Source: Phosphoribacter sp037045055
Lineage (GTDB): Bacteria; Actinomycetota; Actinomycetes; Actinomycetales; Dermatophilaceae
Assembly (NCBI GenBank): GCA_037045055.1
Contig: JBAOHJ010000002.1
Span: 62,001 to 126,000 of the forward strand
Direction: 5' to 3'
Length of the DNA: 64,000 bases
Made by a program: the position numbers and the translations under genes. The notes under the pieces are model-generated. The model was not told the DNA's origin and searched no databases. It saw only the letters and a list, made by a program, of their open reading frames with translations. The stretch's first letter is position 1; the number at the start of each line of letters is the position of its first letter. This document shows, in pieces, positions 18,546 through 27,354 of this stretch.

Positions 18546-19700
18546 TCAGCTCACCGCCTCGAAGCCGGCCTGGTAGGCGGCGAACTCGGCGCGCTCGGCC
18601 TGCAGGAGCGGATGCGGCTCGGCGTAGACGTGCTCGAACATCGCCTCCCCGGGCGGGTCGGGCAGGGCCAGGCACTCGGCACGCAGGGACGCGGCCAGCT
18701 CGTCGGCCTGCTCGTCGATCTCGGCGAAGAAGGCGCCGTCGGCGGTGCCCTCGTGGGCCAGCCAGGCCTTGAACCGGGCGATCGGGTCACGCAGCTTCCA
18801 CACCTCGACCTCGGCGGACACCCGGTAGCGGGTGGGGTCGTCGGAGGTGGTGTGCGCGCCCATGCGGTAGGTGAACGCCTCGAGGAAGGTCGGCCCCTGG
18901 CCGCTGCGGGCGTCGTCGAGCGCGGTCTTGGTCACGGCATACGCGGCGAGCACGTCGTTGCCGTCGACCCGCAGCCCCCGAAAGCCGAACCCCCGCGCCC
19001 GCTGGTAGAGCGGGATGACGAACTGCTTGACGTTGGGCTCGGAGATCGCCCACTGGTTGTTTTGGCAGAAGAAGACGATCGGGGCGTGGTTGACCGCCGC
19101 GAAGACGAACGCCTCGTTGACGTCGCCCTGGCTCGAGGCGCCGTCGCCGAAGAAGGCGATCACCGCGGTGTCGCGGCCGGCCTCGCCGGTGCCCACCGCG
19201 CCGTCGCGCTGCACGCCCATGGCATAGCCGGTCGCGTGCAGGGTCTGGGCGCCGATGACGATGGTGTAGAGGTGGAAGTTCTTCGCGTTGGGGTCCCACC
19301 CGCCGTGGTTGACCCCCCGGAACATCCCCAACAGGTTGATCGGCGCCACCCCCCGGCACCAGGCGACCCCGTGCTCCCGGTAGGTGGGGAAGGCGTAGTC
19401 CTGCGGCGCCATGGCCCGACCGGCCCCGACCTGGGCGGCCTCCTGGCCCAGTAGGCTCACCCAGATGCCCAGCTCGCCCTGGCGCTGCAGGGCGGTGGCC
19501 TCGGCGTCGACCCGCCGGATGAGCACCAGGTCGCGGTAGAGCCCGCGCAGCTGCTCGTCGCTGAGCGCGTCGACGGCGGCGTCGTACCGCTCGTCGGCGT
19601 GGCGCACCCGCTCGCCTTCCGGGGTGAGCAGCTGGACCATGTCCGGCCCGCCGTCGAGGCGGTGACCGCCCCCGAGCCGGCCGACTGCGTGATCGCTCAT
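18546..19700 (-). CDS. bkdA: 2-oxoacid dehydrogenase E1 alpha subunit
   Basis: The 384-residue subunit binds thiamine diphosphate and magnesium through the motif starting GDGASSQGDVNEAF and ending at QNNQWAIS. The N-terminal part has LGQEAAQVGAGRAM and FPTYREHGVAWCRG, typical of branched-chain E1alpha. The ATG at 19700 is preceded by AAGGAGTG at a short spacing. It is the first gene of the bkdABC operon. The 188-bp gap upstream holds its promoter region; I see no obvious regulator site. The aromatic aminotransferase gene upstream runs in the same direction. Confidence 0.92.
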   Translation of the reverse strand: MSDHAVGRLGGGHRLDGGPDMVQLLTPEGERVRHADERYDAAVDALSDEQLRGLYRDLVLIRRVDAEATALQRQGELGIWVSLLGQEAAQVGAGRAMAPQDYAFPTYREHGVAWCRGVAPINLLGMFRGVNHGGWDPNAKNFHLYTIVIGAQTLHATGYAMGVQRDGAVGTGEAGRDTAVIAFFGDGASSQGDVNEAFVFAAVNHAPIVFFCQNNQWAISEPNVKQFVIPLYQRARGFGFRGLRVDGNDVLAAYAVTKTALDDARSGQGPTFLEAFTYRMGAHTTSDDPTRYRVSAEVEVWKLRDPIARFKAWLAHEGTADGAFFAEIDEQADELAASLRAECLALPDPPGEAMFEHVYAEPHPLLQAERAEFAAYQAGFEAVS

Positions 19701-19888
19701 CTGGCACTCCTTCACGCCCGGGGTGTCCGGACCTCGTCGAGGCGGCGGCCCGGGATCGCCGGGCTGGTGCGCGCGGCCGACCGATGTGGTGCGTCTCACG
19801 CGCGCTCGGGCGCCAATCTAGCCCGAACCACGGCCGATCTCACATGACGGACGTCCCGGGTTCTCCGCGGCTTCTGCGGGGGACCGCG

Positions 19889-20983
19889 TCAGCGGGGGCC
19901 GAAGGCCCCGGCCACCTCGACGAGTCGGTCGTTGGCCGCGGTCTCGCCGATGGTCACCCGGACCCCGTCGTCGCCGTACTGGCGCACCGTCAGGCCGGCG
20001 GCGGCACAGGCTGCGGTGAACGCCGAGCAGTCGGCGCCGAGCGCGAACCACACGAAGTTGGCCTGCGACCGCGACAGCCGCCAACCCTGGCCGGCCAGCG
20101 CGGCGGTCACGCGCTCGCGCTCGACCACCAGTGCCGCCACTCGGTCCATGAGCTCGGTGTGCGCCGCCAACGAGGCAATCGCGGCGGCCTGGGCCAGTGA
20201 GTTCACCCCGAAGGGCACCGCGGTCTTGCGCAGGGCCGCGGCCACGGACGGGTGGGCGACGGCATACCCGACCCGCAGGCCGGCCAGACCGTAGGCCTTG
20301 GAGAACGTCCGGAGCACGACGACGTTGGGGTTGGCCCGCCACACCGCGATGGAGTCCGGGGCGTCGGGGTCGCGCTGGAACTCGACGTACGCCTCGTCGA
20401 TGACGACGAGGACGTGGCGCGGGACGGCGGCGAGCAAGCCCGCGAGCTCGCCGCGACCGACCGCGGTGCCGGTGGGGTTGTTCGGGGTGCAGACGATGAC
20501 CACCTTGGTCCGCTCGGTGACCGCGGCGGCCATGGCGTCGAGGCGGTGGCGCGCGTCGGCGTCGACGGGCACCTGGACGGGCCGCGCCCCGGCGAGCGCC
20601 GTGACGATCGGGTAGGCCTCGAACGACCGCCACGCGTAGACCACCTCGTCGTCGGCGTCGCACATCGCCTGGACGATCTGCCCGAGCACGCCGACGCTGC
20701 CGGTGCCCACCGCGACGTTCTCCGGCGCCACCCCGACGAACTCGGCGATGGCGGCGACGAGGTCGACCGAGGCCATGTCCGGGTAGCGGTTGACCACGTC
20801 GATGGTCTTGTCGATGACCCGGCGGACGCTGTCCAGCGGCGGGTAGGGGTTCTCGTTGCTGGAGAGCTTGTATGCCGTGATGCCGGGCGGCGCGGCGGCA
20901 GGCTTGCCGGGCACATAGGCCGGGAGGGCGTCGAGGGCACGGCGCAGGCGGACCGGCTCGCCCGGCCCGGAGACGGTGGTCAT
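19889..20983 (-). CDS. pat: Aromatic amino acid / histidinol-phosphate aminotransferase
   Basis: The 364-residue fold-type I PLP enzyme has the Schiff-base lysine in TFSKAYGLAGLRVGY, the PLP-phosphate arginine region GLRVGY, and substrate motifs SSNENPYPP and TPNNPTGTAVG. This subfamily (HisC-like) includes mycobacterial Pat, which transaminates phenylpyruvate. It is not in a his operon but beside a 2-oxoacid dehydrogenase and near paaK genes, which favours an aromatic or branched-chain role. The start is ATG at 20983, six bases after TACAGT, so the mRNA is probably leaderless. Confidence 0.82.
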   Translation of the reverse strand: MTTVSGPGEPVRLRRALDALPAYVPGKPAAAPPGITAYKLSSNENPYPPLDSVRRVIDKTIDVVNRYPDMASVDLVAAIAEFVGVAPENVAVGTGSVGVLGQIVQAMCDADDEVVYAWRSFEAYPIVTALAGARPVQVPVDADARHRLDAMAAAVTERTKVVIVCTPNNPTGTAVGRGELAGLLAAVPRHVLVVIDEAYVEFQRDPDAPDSIAVWRANPNVVVLRTFSKAYGLAGLRVGYAVAHPSVAAALRKTAVPFGVNSLAQAAAIASLAAHTELMDRVAALVVERERVTAALAGQGWRLSRSQANFVWFALGADCSAFTAACAAAGLTVRQYGDDGVRVTIGETAANDRLVEVAGAFGPR

Positions 20984-20989
20984 GCCGAC

Positions 20990-20995
20990 ACTGTA
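20990..20995 (-). promoter_or_regulatory. -10 box for leaderless aminotransferase mRNA
   Basis: TACAGT on the minus strand is separated from the ATG at 20983 by exactly six bases, identical to the spacing at 12726-12731. Confidence 0.6.
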
Positions 20996-21055
20996 GAGCG
21001 CGACCTGCCGGCGGTTCGGCGCGCCGCGGGTGTGCGGGGCCGCACGTGCCGGTGC

Positions 21056-21061
21056 CACGAT
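21056..21061 (+). promoter_or_regulatory. -10-like box before the holin-family gene
   Basis: CACGAT ends six bases before the ATG at 21068. The first base departs from TANNNT, so support is weaker than for the TACAGT sites. It lies 60 bp from the divergent aminotransferase promoter. Confidence 0.45.
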
Positions 21062-21067
21062 AGACCG

Positions 21068-21472
21068 ATGAGATGGCTGCGGAACCTGCTCATCACGACG
21101 GTCGTCAACGCCGCGGCGCTATGGGTGGCGGCACTGCTCGTCTCGGGCATCACCTTCGGCGTGGGCGCCGAGTGGAGCGCCACGGCCCGGACCGTCGTGC
21201 TCGTGGCTCTGGTGTTCGGCCTGGTCAACTCGGTCATCAAGCCGATCCTCAAGGCCGTGGGCGCGCCGCTGATCTGGTTGACCCTCGGGATCTTCAGCCT
21301 CGTCATCAACGCCTGGATGCTCCAACTCACCTCGTGGGCGGCCCAGCAACTGGGCCTGGCCTTCCGCGTGGAGCGGTTCTTCTGGGATGCCGTCGTCGGA
21401 GCCCTCGTCGTCACCCTCGTCTCGATGATCCTCGGTGCCCTCCTGCCCGACCGCTCCGACGAGCGCCGCTGA
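21068..21472 (+). CDS. Phage holin family 4 / YvlD-like small membrane protein
   Basis: The 134-residue protein has four predicted membrane helices and the motif LVFGLVNSVIKPILKAVGAPLIWLT-like core typical of the PF04020 (YvlD) family. Despite the family name these are ordinary bacterial membrane proteins and no phage genes are nearby. Function is unknown; links to envelope stress are reported for relatives. The protein starts with MRWLRNLL, with no leader or Shine-Dalgarno sequence. Confidence 0.8.
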   Translation: MRWLRNLLITTVVNAAALWVAALLVSGITFGVGAEWSATARTVVLVALVFGLVNSVIKPILKAVGAPLIWLTLGIFSLVINAWMLQLTSWAAQQLGLAFRVERFFWDAVVGALVVTLVSMILGALLPDRSDERR

Positions 21473-21520
21473 CTCGGTGTCATCCGCCGACCCCGTGTCG
21501 CCCGTTCGTCGAGCGCGGAG

Positions 21521-21526
21521 CAGGAT
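21521..21526 (+). promoter_or_regulatory. -10-like box before paaH-like gene
   Basis: CAGGAT ends six bases before the ATG at 21533, again consistent with a leaderless transcript. The GGAG just upstream (21517-21520) is too far from the ATG to act as a good ribosome site. Confidence 0.4.
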
Positions 21527-21532
21527 GGGCCC

Positions 21533-22708
21533 ATGACCACCCCCCTCGCGCCAGTCGCCGTCGTCGGAGCCGGGGCCATGGGCTCGGGCATCGCCCAGGT
21601 CGCCGCCACCGCCGGACACCCGGTCTACCTCGTCGACGCGATCCCGGGGGCGGCACAGCAGGCCTGTACGCGGATCGCCGCAGCCCTGCGCACCCGGGCC
21701 GAGCAGGGCAAGCTCGACCCTGCGGTGGCGGCTGACATCGGCCTGCGGCTGCACGCGGTGACCGCCGCCGCCGCGGACCTGCCTGAGTGCCTCGTGGTCA
21801 TCGAGGCCATCGCCGAGAGCCTGCCGGCCAAACAGGGCCTCTTCCGGGATCTCTGCGCCACCCAGCCCCCCGAGACGCTGCTGGCCACCAACACCTCCAG
21901 TCTGTCGATCGACGCCATCGCCGAGGCGGCCACCCGCCCCGAACGGGTCCTCGGCCTGCACTTCTTCAACCCGGCACCGGCGATGAAGCTCGTCGAGGTG
22001 GTCCGAGGCGCGGCCACCGGCGCGGCCGTGCTGGACGAGGGCACCGCCCTCATGCGGGCCTGGGCTAAGACCCCGGTGACCTGCGCCTCCACCCCCGGCT
22101 TCATCGTCAACCGGGTCGCCCGCCCCTTCTACGGCGAGGCCCAGCGGATGGTGCAGGAGGGCGTGTCCGACCCGGCGAACATCGACGCCTGCCTGCGGGC
22201 GGCCGGCTTCCCCATGGGCCCGCTGGAGCTCACCGACCTCATCGGCCAGGACGTCAACCTCGCCGTGGGCACCTCGGTCTGGGAGCAGACCGGCCGGGAT
22301 CCTCGGTACGCACCGACCTCGTTGCAGCAGGGCCTGGTCGCCGCGGGCAAGCTGGGGCGCAAGAGCGGCGAGGGGGTCTACCGCTATGGCCCGGACGGCC
22401 AGCCGCTGGACGCCGAGCCCGACGAGGCCGCCGTCGCGGACCTCATGACCGCCGACGTCCTGCGCAACCCGGTCGCCCGGACGGTGGCCATGCTGGTCAA
22501 CGAGGCGGTCGACCTGGTCGACCGCGGCGAGGCGAGCGCGCCCGACGTCGACTTGGCCATGACTCTGGGCACCCGCTACCCCCAAGGCCCGATCGCCTGG
22601 GGGGCGCAGGTCGGGTATGCCGTCGTCAAGGCCCAGTTGGCCCGGCTCGACGAGGCCTTCCCCGGGGGCCGCTACCGCCCCAGCCCAGCCCTGGACACCC
22701 AGGGCTGA
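21533..22708 (+). CDS. paaH: 3-hydroxyacyl-CoA dehydrogenase, PaaH-like
   Basis: The 391-residue protein has an N-terminal NAD-binding GAGAMGSGIAQVAA motif, the catalytic segment ATNTSSLSIDAIAEA with LGLHFFNPAPAMKLVEVV, and then a duplicated C-terminal 3HCDH domain (TPGFIVNRVARPFYGEA; NEAVDLVDRGEASAPDVDLAM). It oxidises 3-hydroxyacyl-CoA. The two C-terminal domains and the nearby paaK genes suggest the 3-hydroxyadipyl-CoA dehydrogenase of phenylacetate degradation, but a general beta-oxidation or butyrate-type role is also possible. The ring-epoxidase genes paaABCDE are not in the window. Confidence 0.85.
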   Translation: MTTPLAPVAVVGAGAMGSGIAQVAATAGHPVYLVDAIPGAAQQACTRIAAALRTRAEQGKLDPAVAADIGLRLHAVTAAAADLPECLVVIEAIAESLPAKQGLFRDLCATQPPETLLATNTSSLSIDAIAEAATRPERVLGLHFFNPAPAMKLVEVVRGAATGAAVLDEGTALMRAWAKTPVTCASTPGFIVNRVARPFYGEAQRMVQEGVSDPANIDACLRAAGFPMGPLELTDLIGQDVNLAVGTSVWEQTGRDPRYAPTSLQQGLVAAGKLGRKSGEGVYRYGPDGQPLDAEPDEAAVADLMTADVLRNPVARTVAMLVNEAVDLVDRGEASAPDVDLAMTLGTRYPQGPIAWGAQVGYAVVKAQLARLDEAFPGGRYRPSPALDTQG

Positions 22709-22719
22709 CGTCCGCGCGA

Positions 22720-22809
22720 GGGCTTCCGGACCGCGCGACGGCTCCCGCGCGACGGGCTTCCGGACCGCGCGACGGCTCCCGCGCGACGGGCTTCCGGACC
22801 GCGCGACGA
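22720..22809. repeat. 34-bp tandem repeat, about 2.6 copies
   Basis: Copies start at 22720, 22754 and 22788 (partial). The unit starts GGGCTTCCGGACC and contains CGCGCGACGG and CCGCGCGAC blocks. It fills the 408-bp gap between the convergent paaH-like gene and the ABC transporter genes. No reading frame of interest is seen. Confidence 0.85.
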
Positions 22810-22845
22810 GGGCCCGGACCGAGCGACGGAAGGGGGGGTTGACGC

Positions 22846-22886
22846 GAGCTATGCATTGCCCCTCCCGGTGGGGCAATGCATAGCTC
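22846..22886. terminator. Perfect 17-bp inverted repeat between convergent genes
   Basis: The left arm GAGCTATGCATTGCCCC (22846-22862) and right arm GGGGCAATGCATAGCTC (22870-22886) pair perfectly around a 7-base loop. The position between converging genes suggests a bidirectional transcription terminator, but no T-run follows on either strand. The arms are much more AT-rich than their surroundings. A REP-like mobile palindrome is an alternative. Confidence 0.6.
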
Positions 22887-22959
22887 CCGCGACACCCTCC
22901 CCTGGAGTCTCGGCCGGCCACGCGGTCCGCGCAGGGCGTGGGCGCCGACCGCACGCCTA

Positions 22960-23064
22960 CGGCATGGGTCGGCCCAGACTCGGCATGGGTCGGCCCAGAC
23001 TCGGCATGGGTCGGCCCAGACTCGGCATGGGTCGGCCCAGACTCGGCATGGGCCGGCCCGGACT
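22960..23064. repeat. 21-bp tandem repeat, 5 copies
   Basis: Four exact copies start at 22960, 22981, 23002 and 23023, and a fifth with two changes starts at 23044. The unit begins CGGCATGGGTCGG. It lies 53 bp beyond the stop of the ABC transporter ATPase gene. There are no spacers, so this is a minisatellite and not a CRISPR array. Confidence 0.9.
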
Positions 23065-23116
23065 CACCCGACCCTGGTGGCACGACCCACCCCGGCCTAC
23101 GCGCCGAGTGCCGCAG

Positions 23117-23929
23117 CTACGGGGCGCGGTCGGCGATGGGGTCGTGGATGCCGTCGGGATGGATCTCGTCCGGCTCGATGACCATGGGATTGAGCACCCG
23201 GTGCAGGAACGACTTGGTCCGCGCGTGCTGGGGGTCGCCGATGACCTGGCTGGGGTGACCGTCCTCGACGACGTACCCGCCGTCCATGAACACCACCCGG
23301 TCGGCGACGTCGCGGGCGAAGGCCATCTCGTGGGTGACGATCATCATCGTCATGCCTTCCTTGGCCAGCCCCTTCATCACCGCGAGGACCTCGCCGACCA
23401 GCTCCGGGTCCAGGGCGGAGGTGGGCTCGTCGAAGAGCATGAGCTGCGGATCCATGGACAGCGACCGGGCGATCGCGATGCGCTGCTGCTGACCGCCGGA
23501 GAGCTGGGCCGGGAAGGCCGTCTCCCGGTCGGCCATGCCGACCCGGGCAAGGTTGCGCCGGGCGACCTCGACCGCCTGCTCCCGGGAGCGCTTGAGGACC
23601 TTGGTCTGCGCGACCGTGAGATTGGCCAGCACGTCCAGGTGCGGGAACAGGTTGAAGCTCTGGAACACCATCCCGATGCGCCGGCGGGCGGCGTCGAGGT
23701 CGACGTCCGGGTCGGTCATCTCGTCCGCGCCGACGAACACCTGCCCGGACGTGGGTGTCTCCAACATGTTGACGCAGCGCAGCAGGGTCGACTTGCCCGA
23801 GCCGGAGGGTCCGATGACGCAGACCACCTGGCCGGGCTCGATGTCGATGGAAATGTCCCGCAGCACGACGTTGTCGCCGAACGACTTGGACAGGTTGCGG
23901 ATCGAGATCGCGTGGGTGCTCGACGCCAT
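23117..23929 (-). CDS. Polar amino acid ABC transporter, ATP-binding protein
   Basis: The 270-residue ATPase has Walker A (GPSGSGKST), a Q-loop (FQSFNLFPHL), the signature LSGGQQQR, Walker B (LMLFDEPTSALDP) and the H-loop (VTHEM). The FPHLDVLANLT and RVGMADRETAFPAQLSGGQ segments are typical of GlnQ-type transporters. A 30-residue Asp/Pro-rich tail follows the core. It forms an operon with the permease (4-bp gap) and the substrate-binding lipoprotein. Confidence 0.92.
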   Translation of the reverse strand: MASSTHAISIRNLSKSFGDNVVLRDISIDIEPGQVVCVIGPSGSGKSTLLRCVNMLETPTSGQVFVGADEMTDPDVDLDAARRRIGMVFQSFNLFPHLDVLANLTVAQTKVLKRSREQAVEVARRNLARVGMADRETAFPAQLSGGQQQRIAIARSLSMDPQLMLFDEPTSALDPELVGEVLAVMKGLAKEGMTMMIVTHEMAFARDVADRVVFMDGGYVVEDGHPSQVIGDPQHARTKSFLHRVLNPMVIEPDEIHPDGIHDPIADRAP

Positions 23930-23933
23930 GGCC

Positions 23934-24758
23934 CTACCTCGCCTTCGCGAAACGCCGCTCCAGCGCCCGCACCAGGCTGGACAGCGGCAGGGTGATGACG
24001 AGGTAGGCCAGCGCCCCGACGATCAGCGGGGTCGGACTGACCCGGCTGTTGAGGAACCCCTGGCTGAACTTCGTCAGCTCGTACTGCGCGACCGTGACAC
24101 CCAGGACGTAGACCAGCGAGGAGTCCTTGACCAGCAGGATCAGCTCGTTGGTCAGGGGCGGGATGATGATCCGGAACGCCTGGGGCAGCACCACGGTCAC
24201 CATGGTCCGCGTCGGGCTCATGCCCAGCGACCGAGCCGCCTCCACCTGACCCTTCGGCACCGCCTGGATGCCCGCGCGGATCGTCTCGGCCATGTATGCC
24301 GCGGCGGTGAGTCCCAGCCCGACCATGACCTTGCCGTAGATGTCGCCCGGGAACTGGAAGCCCGGGAACGCGTTGGGGATGCCGTAGGCGACCATGAAGA
24401 GCACGACCAAGGCCGGCAGGCCCCGGAACAGCTCGACGTAGCCGTTGGCGAACCAGCGGTACGGCCCGATCGAGGACAGCTTCATCACGGCGATGAGCAG
24501 CCCCAGGCCGAGCCCGAAGACGAACGCCAAAGCCGTGTACACGAGGGTGTTCTTCATCCCCTCGGTGACGACCCGCGGCCACATCGCCTCGAAGATGTCG
24601 CCCCGCAGGAACGCCGCGTTGAACGTCGCCCAGTCGGTCTTGAGCGCGAGGAGGGCCACCAGCAGCAGCCCGACGGCATACTGCCCGGTCCGGCTCAGCC
24701 GCGCGCGTTGTCGGCGGGTGAGCCCGGACCGGGCCGGGGCGAACGTTTCGGTGCTCAT
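23934..24758 (-). CDS. Polar amino acid ABC transporter permease (HisMQ family)
   Basis: The 274-residue membrane protein has an N-terminal helix and a HisM/GlnP-type core with the EAA loop EAARSLGMSPTRTMVTVVLPQAF, which docks on the ATPase. Other family segments are VELFRGLPALVVLFM and NELILLVKDSSLVYVLGV. One permease gene is present, so it may form a homodimer. The start at 24758 has GGAGGAGACGAGG upstream. It lies between the binding-protein gene (81-bp gap) and the ATPase gene. Confidence 0.92.
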   Translation of the reverse strand: MSTETFAPARSGLTRRQRARLSRTGQYAVGLLLVALLALKTDWATFNAAFLRGDIFEAMWPRVVTEGMKNTLVYTALAFVFGLGLGLLIAVMKLSSIGPYRWFANGYVELFRGLPALVVLFMVAYGIPNAFPGFQFPGDIYGKVMVGLGLTAAAYMAETIRAGIQAVPKGQVEAARSLGMSPTRTMVTVVLPQAFRIIIPPLTNELILLVKDSSLVYVLGVTVAQYELTKFSQGFLNSRVSPTPLIVGALAYLVITLPLSSLVRALERRFAKAR

Positions 24759-24839
24759 GGGACCTCGTCTCCTCGGACCGGCGACCTCGGGCGGGGGCCG
24801 CAACGTCCAGGCAGGTATGCCGCCCGAGGCAGGGTCACC

Positions 24840-25685
24840 TCACGACTTGGGGGCGTCGGTGCCGATCCACTTCTTGTACAGCGTGTTGTACGTGCCGTCG
24901 GCCTTGGCGCCCTTGATGACCCCGTCGACGGTCTTCTTCAACTCGTCGTTGCCCAGCTTCATGCCGAAGCCGTAGACGTCTCCGGTGTCGAACTGCGGGC
25001 CGATGACCGCCTTGCCGACGTTCTTCTTCACCGCGTCGCCCCAGACCGGCAGGTCGTTGATAGCCGCTTGGACCTGCCCGGTGAGCAGCGCCTGGGTCTG
25101 CGAGGCGAGGTCCTGGAACTCCACGATGTCGTAGCCGTTGGCGGCCTTCTGGGCGGTGGCGTAGTCCAGGCCGGTCGTCGCCGCCTGGGCGCCGAGCTTC
25201 TTGCCTTTGAGGTCGGCCAGGGTCTTGACGGTGCTGTCCGGGGGCAGCAGCAGCGCCTGGGTGGCGTTGAAGTAGCCGTCGGAGAACAGGATCGCCTTCT
25301 TGCGCTCGTCGGTGATCGACATCGCGGCGGCCGACACGTCGCACTTGCCGGTGTTGGTGTCCTGGCCGGACTTGATGCCCTCGAACGGGGTGTCGACGAT
25401 GGCCTGGGTCACCCCGAGCTTCTTGGCGACCAGGTCCATCATGTCGACGTCGAAGCCGACGATCTTGCCGCTGTCGTCGGGGAACTGGAACGGCGCGTAG
25501 GGCAGATGGGTGCAGACGGTGAGCTTGCCGGCGGCGATGAGCTTGACGGTGGACGCGGCCGAGGTGGCGGCTCCCGCGCTGGTCGTGGCGCTGCCGCCGG
25601 AGGAGGAGCCGCACCCGGCCAGGGCGGCGGCCGCGAGGGCGGCGGTGACGACGAACGCGCCTGCGCGCGTGGTGGTGATGGGCAC
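24840..25685 (-). CDS. Amino acid ABC transporter substrate-binding lipoprotein
   Basis: The 281-residue family 3 solute-binding protein has a lipoprotein signal peptide ending at LAGC (residues 17-20), a Ser/Ala linker, and the core GKLTVCTHLPYAPFQFPDDSGKIVGFDVDMMD. Family features include FEGIKSGQ, TDERKKAILFSDGYF and LKGKKLGAQ. It captures a polar amino acid outside the membrane and hands it to the permease; the ligand is not readable. The GTG at 25685 is preceded by GAGGAGCC. A longer frame upstream lacks a ribosome site and would hide the signal peptide. Confidence 0.9.
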   Translation of the reverse strand: MPITTTRAGAFVVTAALAAAALAGCGSSSGGSATTSAGAATSAASTVKLIAAGKLTVCTHLPYAPFQFPDDSGKIVGFDVDMMDLVAKKLGVTQAIVDTPFEGIKSGQDTNTGKCDVSAAAMSITDERKKAILFSDGYFNATQALLLPPDSTVKTLADLKGKKLGAQAATTGLDYATAQKAANGYDIVEFQDLASQTQALLTGQVQAAINDLPVWGDAVKKNVGKAVIGPQFDTGDVYGFGMKLGNDELKKTVDGVIKGAKADGTYNTLYKKWIGTDAPKS

Positions 25686-25860
25686 GGTGTGGCTCCTCTG
25701 TGCTGTGCTTGCCGGGTCGACCCGGGTGGTCTGGTGATCGGGCAGGGGTGCCCCCGCCCCCGAGGCATGATGACACCTCTGCCGGCGATGCGACAGTGCG
25801 ACGCCCGGCATACCGGCCACGAGTCCCGCCTACCCCGACGCCGCGCCTGTGACCTAGGAC

Positions 25861-25900
25861 CCGTTGTGCGTGACATGGCCGACGTGGATGAATATGGCCC
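25861..25900 (+). promoter_or_regulatory. paaK promoter region, copy 1
   Basis: CCGTTGTG starts exactly 40 bases before the ATG at 25901. It is followed 20 bases later by TGAAT and then by GGCCC right before the start. The second paaK gene has the same three elements at the same distances, so the upstream region was duplicated together with the gene. Confidence 0.55.
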
Positions 25901-27205
25901 ATGTACAGCGACGCTGCCGACACTGCCCTCACCTGGTCCCTCGACGAGCTGCGGGCGCGCCAGCTCGAGCGCCTCCAGGACACCGTGCGTCGGGTCTACG
26001 ACGCGGTCCCCTACTACACGCAGTCCTTCGACGCCGCCGGCGTGCACCCCGACGACATCACCACGCTGGCGGACCTGGCCAAGCTCCCCTTCACCGACAA
26101 GCTCACCCTGCGCGACAACTACCCGTTCAAGCTGTTCGCGGTGCCCCGCGAGCAGGTCGTGCGGGTGCACGCCAGCAGCGGCACGACCGGCAAGCCCATC
26201 GTCGTCGGCTACACCGCGCAGGACATCGCGATGTGGTCGGACGTCATGGCCCGCTCGCTGTGGGCGGCCGGCGTGCGCCCCGGCGACATGGTCCACAACG
26301 CCTACGGATACGGCCTGTTCACCGGTGGCCTGGGGGCCCACTACGGCATCGAGCGGCTCGGCTGCACCGTCGTGCCGATCTCCGGCGGCATGACCGAGCG
26401 GCAGGTCCAGCTGATCCAGGACTTCGCGCCCAAGGCGATCATGGTCACCCCGAGCTACTTCCTCTCGCTGCTGGACGGGATGGAGGCGGCCGGGGTCGAC
26501 CCCCACCAGACGAGCCTGCGGATCGGCATCTTCGGGGCCGAGCCGTGGACCCCGGCGATGCGCGAGTCGATCGAGGGCCGCAGCAGCATGGACGCCATCG
26601 ACATCTACGGCCTGTCCGAGGTCATCGGGCCCGGGGTGTCCATGGAGTCGGTGCTGACCAAGGACGGCCTGAACATCTGGGAGGACCACTTCTACCCGGA
26701 GATCATCGACCCGATCACCGGCGAGGTGCTGCCCGACGGGCAGGAGGGTGAGCTGGTGTTCACCAGCCTCACCAAGCAGGCCTTCCCGGTGATCCGCTAC
26801 CGCACCAAGGATCTCACCCGCCTGCTGCCCGGCACGGCATACCCGTCCTTCCGGCGGATGGCCAAGGTCACCGGCCGCAGCGACGACATGATGATCATCC
26901 GCGGGGTCAACGTGTTCCCGACCCAGATCGAGGAGCTCATCCTCGCCGAGGAGGGCCTCGCGCCGTACTTCCAGTGCGTGCTCACCCAGCCGGGCAACAT
27001 GGTCGACCTCACCGTCCTCGTCGAGACCCTCCAGCACGAGCAGGACGAGCGCAAGAACGCCATCGCCGCCGACCTCAAGCACCAGATCAAGGCCCGCATC
27101 GGCACGACCGCCAACATCGAGGTCCGCGAGCCCGGGGGCATCGAGCGGTCGGTCGGCAAGGCCCGCCGGATCGTCGACAAGCGCAGGCAGACCCCCGCGC
27201 CCTGA
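25901..27205 (+). CDS. paaK: Phenylacetate-CoA ligase, copy 1
   Basis: The 434-residue adenylate-forming enzyme activates phenylacetate (or another aryl acid) to its CoA thioester. It has the PaaK-type P-loop HASSGTTGKPIVVGYT near residues 88-103, YGYGLFTGGLGAHYG, SGGMTERQ, FGAEPWTPAMRE, YGLSEVIGPG, and the C-terminal AMP-binding domain with GRSDDMMIIRGVNVFPTQIEE. The length fits the family. The start ATG is at 25901. It is followed 149 bp later by a close paralogue. A first-step role in phenylacetate degradation is well supported; the rest of the pathway is not here apart from a PaaH candidate. Confidence 0.93.
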   Translation: MYSDAADTALTWSLDELRARQLERLQDTVRRVYDAVPYYTQSFDAAGVHPDDITTLADLAKLPFTDKLTLRDNYPFKLFAVPREQVVRVHASSGTTGKPIVVGYTAQDIAMWSDVMARSLWAAGVRPGDMVHNAYGYGLFTGGLGAHYGIERLGCTVVPISGGMTERQVQLIQDFAPKAIMVTPSYFLSLLDGMEAAGVDPHQTSLRIGIFGAEPWTPAMRESIEGRSSMDAIDIYGLSEVIGPGVSMESVLTKDGLNIWEDHFYPEIIDPITGEVLPDGQEGELVFTSLTKQAFPVIRYRTKDLTRLLPGTAYPSFRRMAKVTGRSDDMMIIRGVNVFPTQIEELILAEEGLAPYFQCVLTQPGNMVDLTVLVETLQHEQDERKNAIAADLKHQIKARIGTTANIEVREPGGIERSVGKARRIVDKRRQTPAP

Positions 27206-27314
27206 CGACACCGACCGCGGTATGCCGCCTCGCCCCTGCCCGGCGGGGCGGCATCCCTGCCTGCGGCCCCTCGCCCGCCGCCGGGTTTCATCGGCCGGAA
27301 TACCGGACCCTGGA

Positions 27315-27354
27315 CCGTTGTGCCGACCACCCCGACCCTGGGTGAATGGGGCCC
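27315..27354 (+). promoter_or_regulatory. paaK promoter region, copy 2
   Basis: CCGTTGTG starts 40 bases before the ATG at 27355, with TGAAT and GGCCC at the same offsets as in copy 1. Between these elements the two copies differ, which suggests that the shared bases are functional. Confidence 0.55.

Noticed and set aside
21068..21472. Prophage remnant because of a holin-family protein
   Set aside because: This YvlD-type family is common in chromosomes, and no other phage gene is present.
22846..22886. Phage or integrative-element attachment site
   Set aside because: There is no integrase, tRNA or second copy in the window; a hairpin or REP element fits better.
22960..23064. Possible CRISPR array
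   Set aside because: The five 21-bp units are directly adjacent with no spacers, and no cas genes are near.
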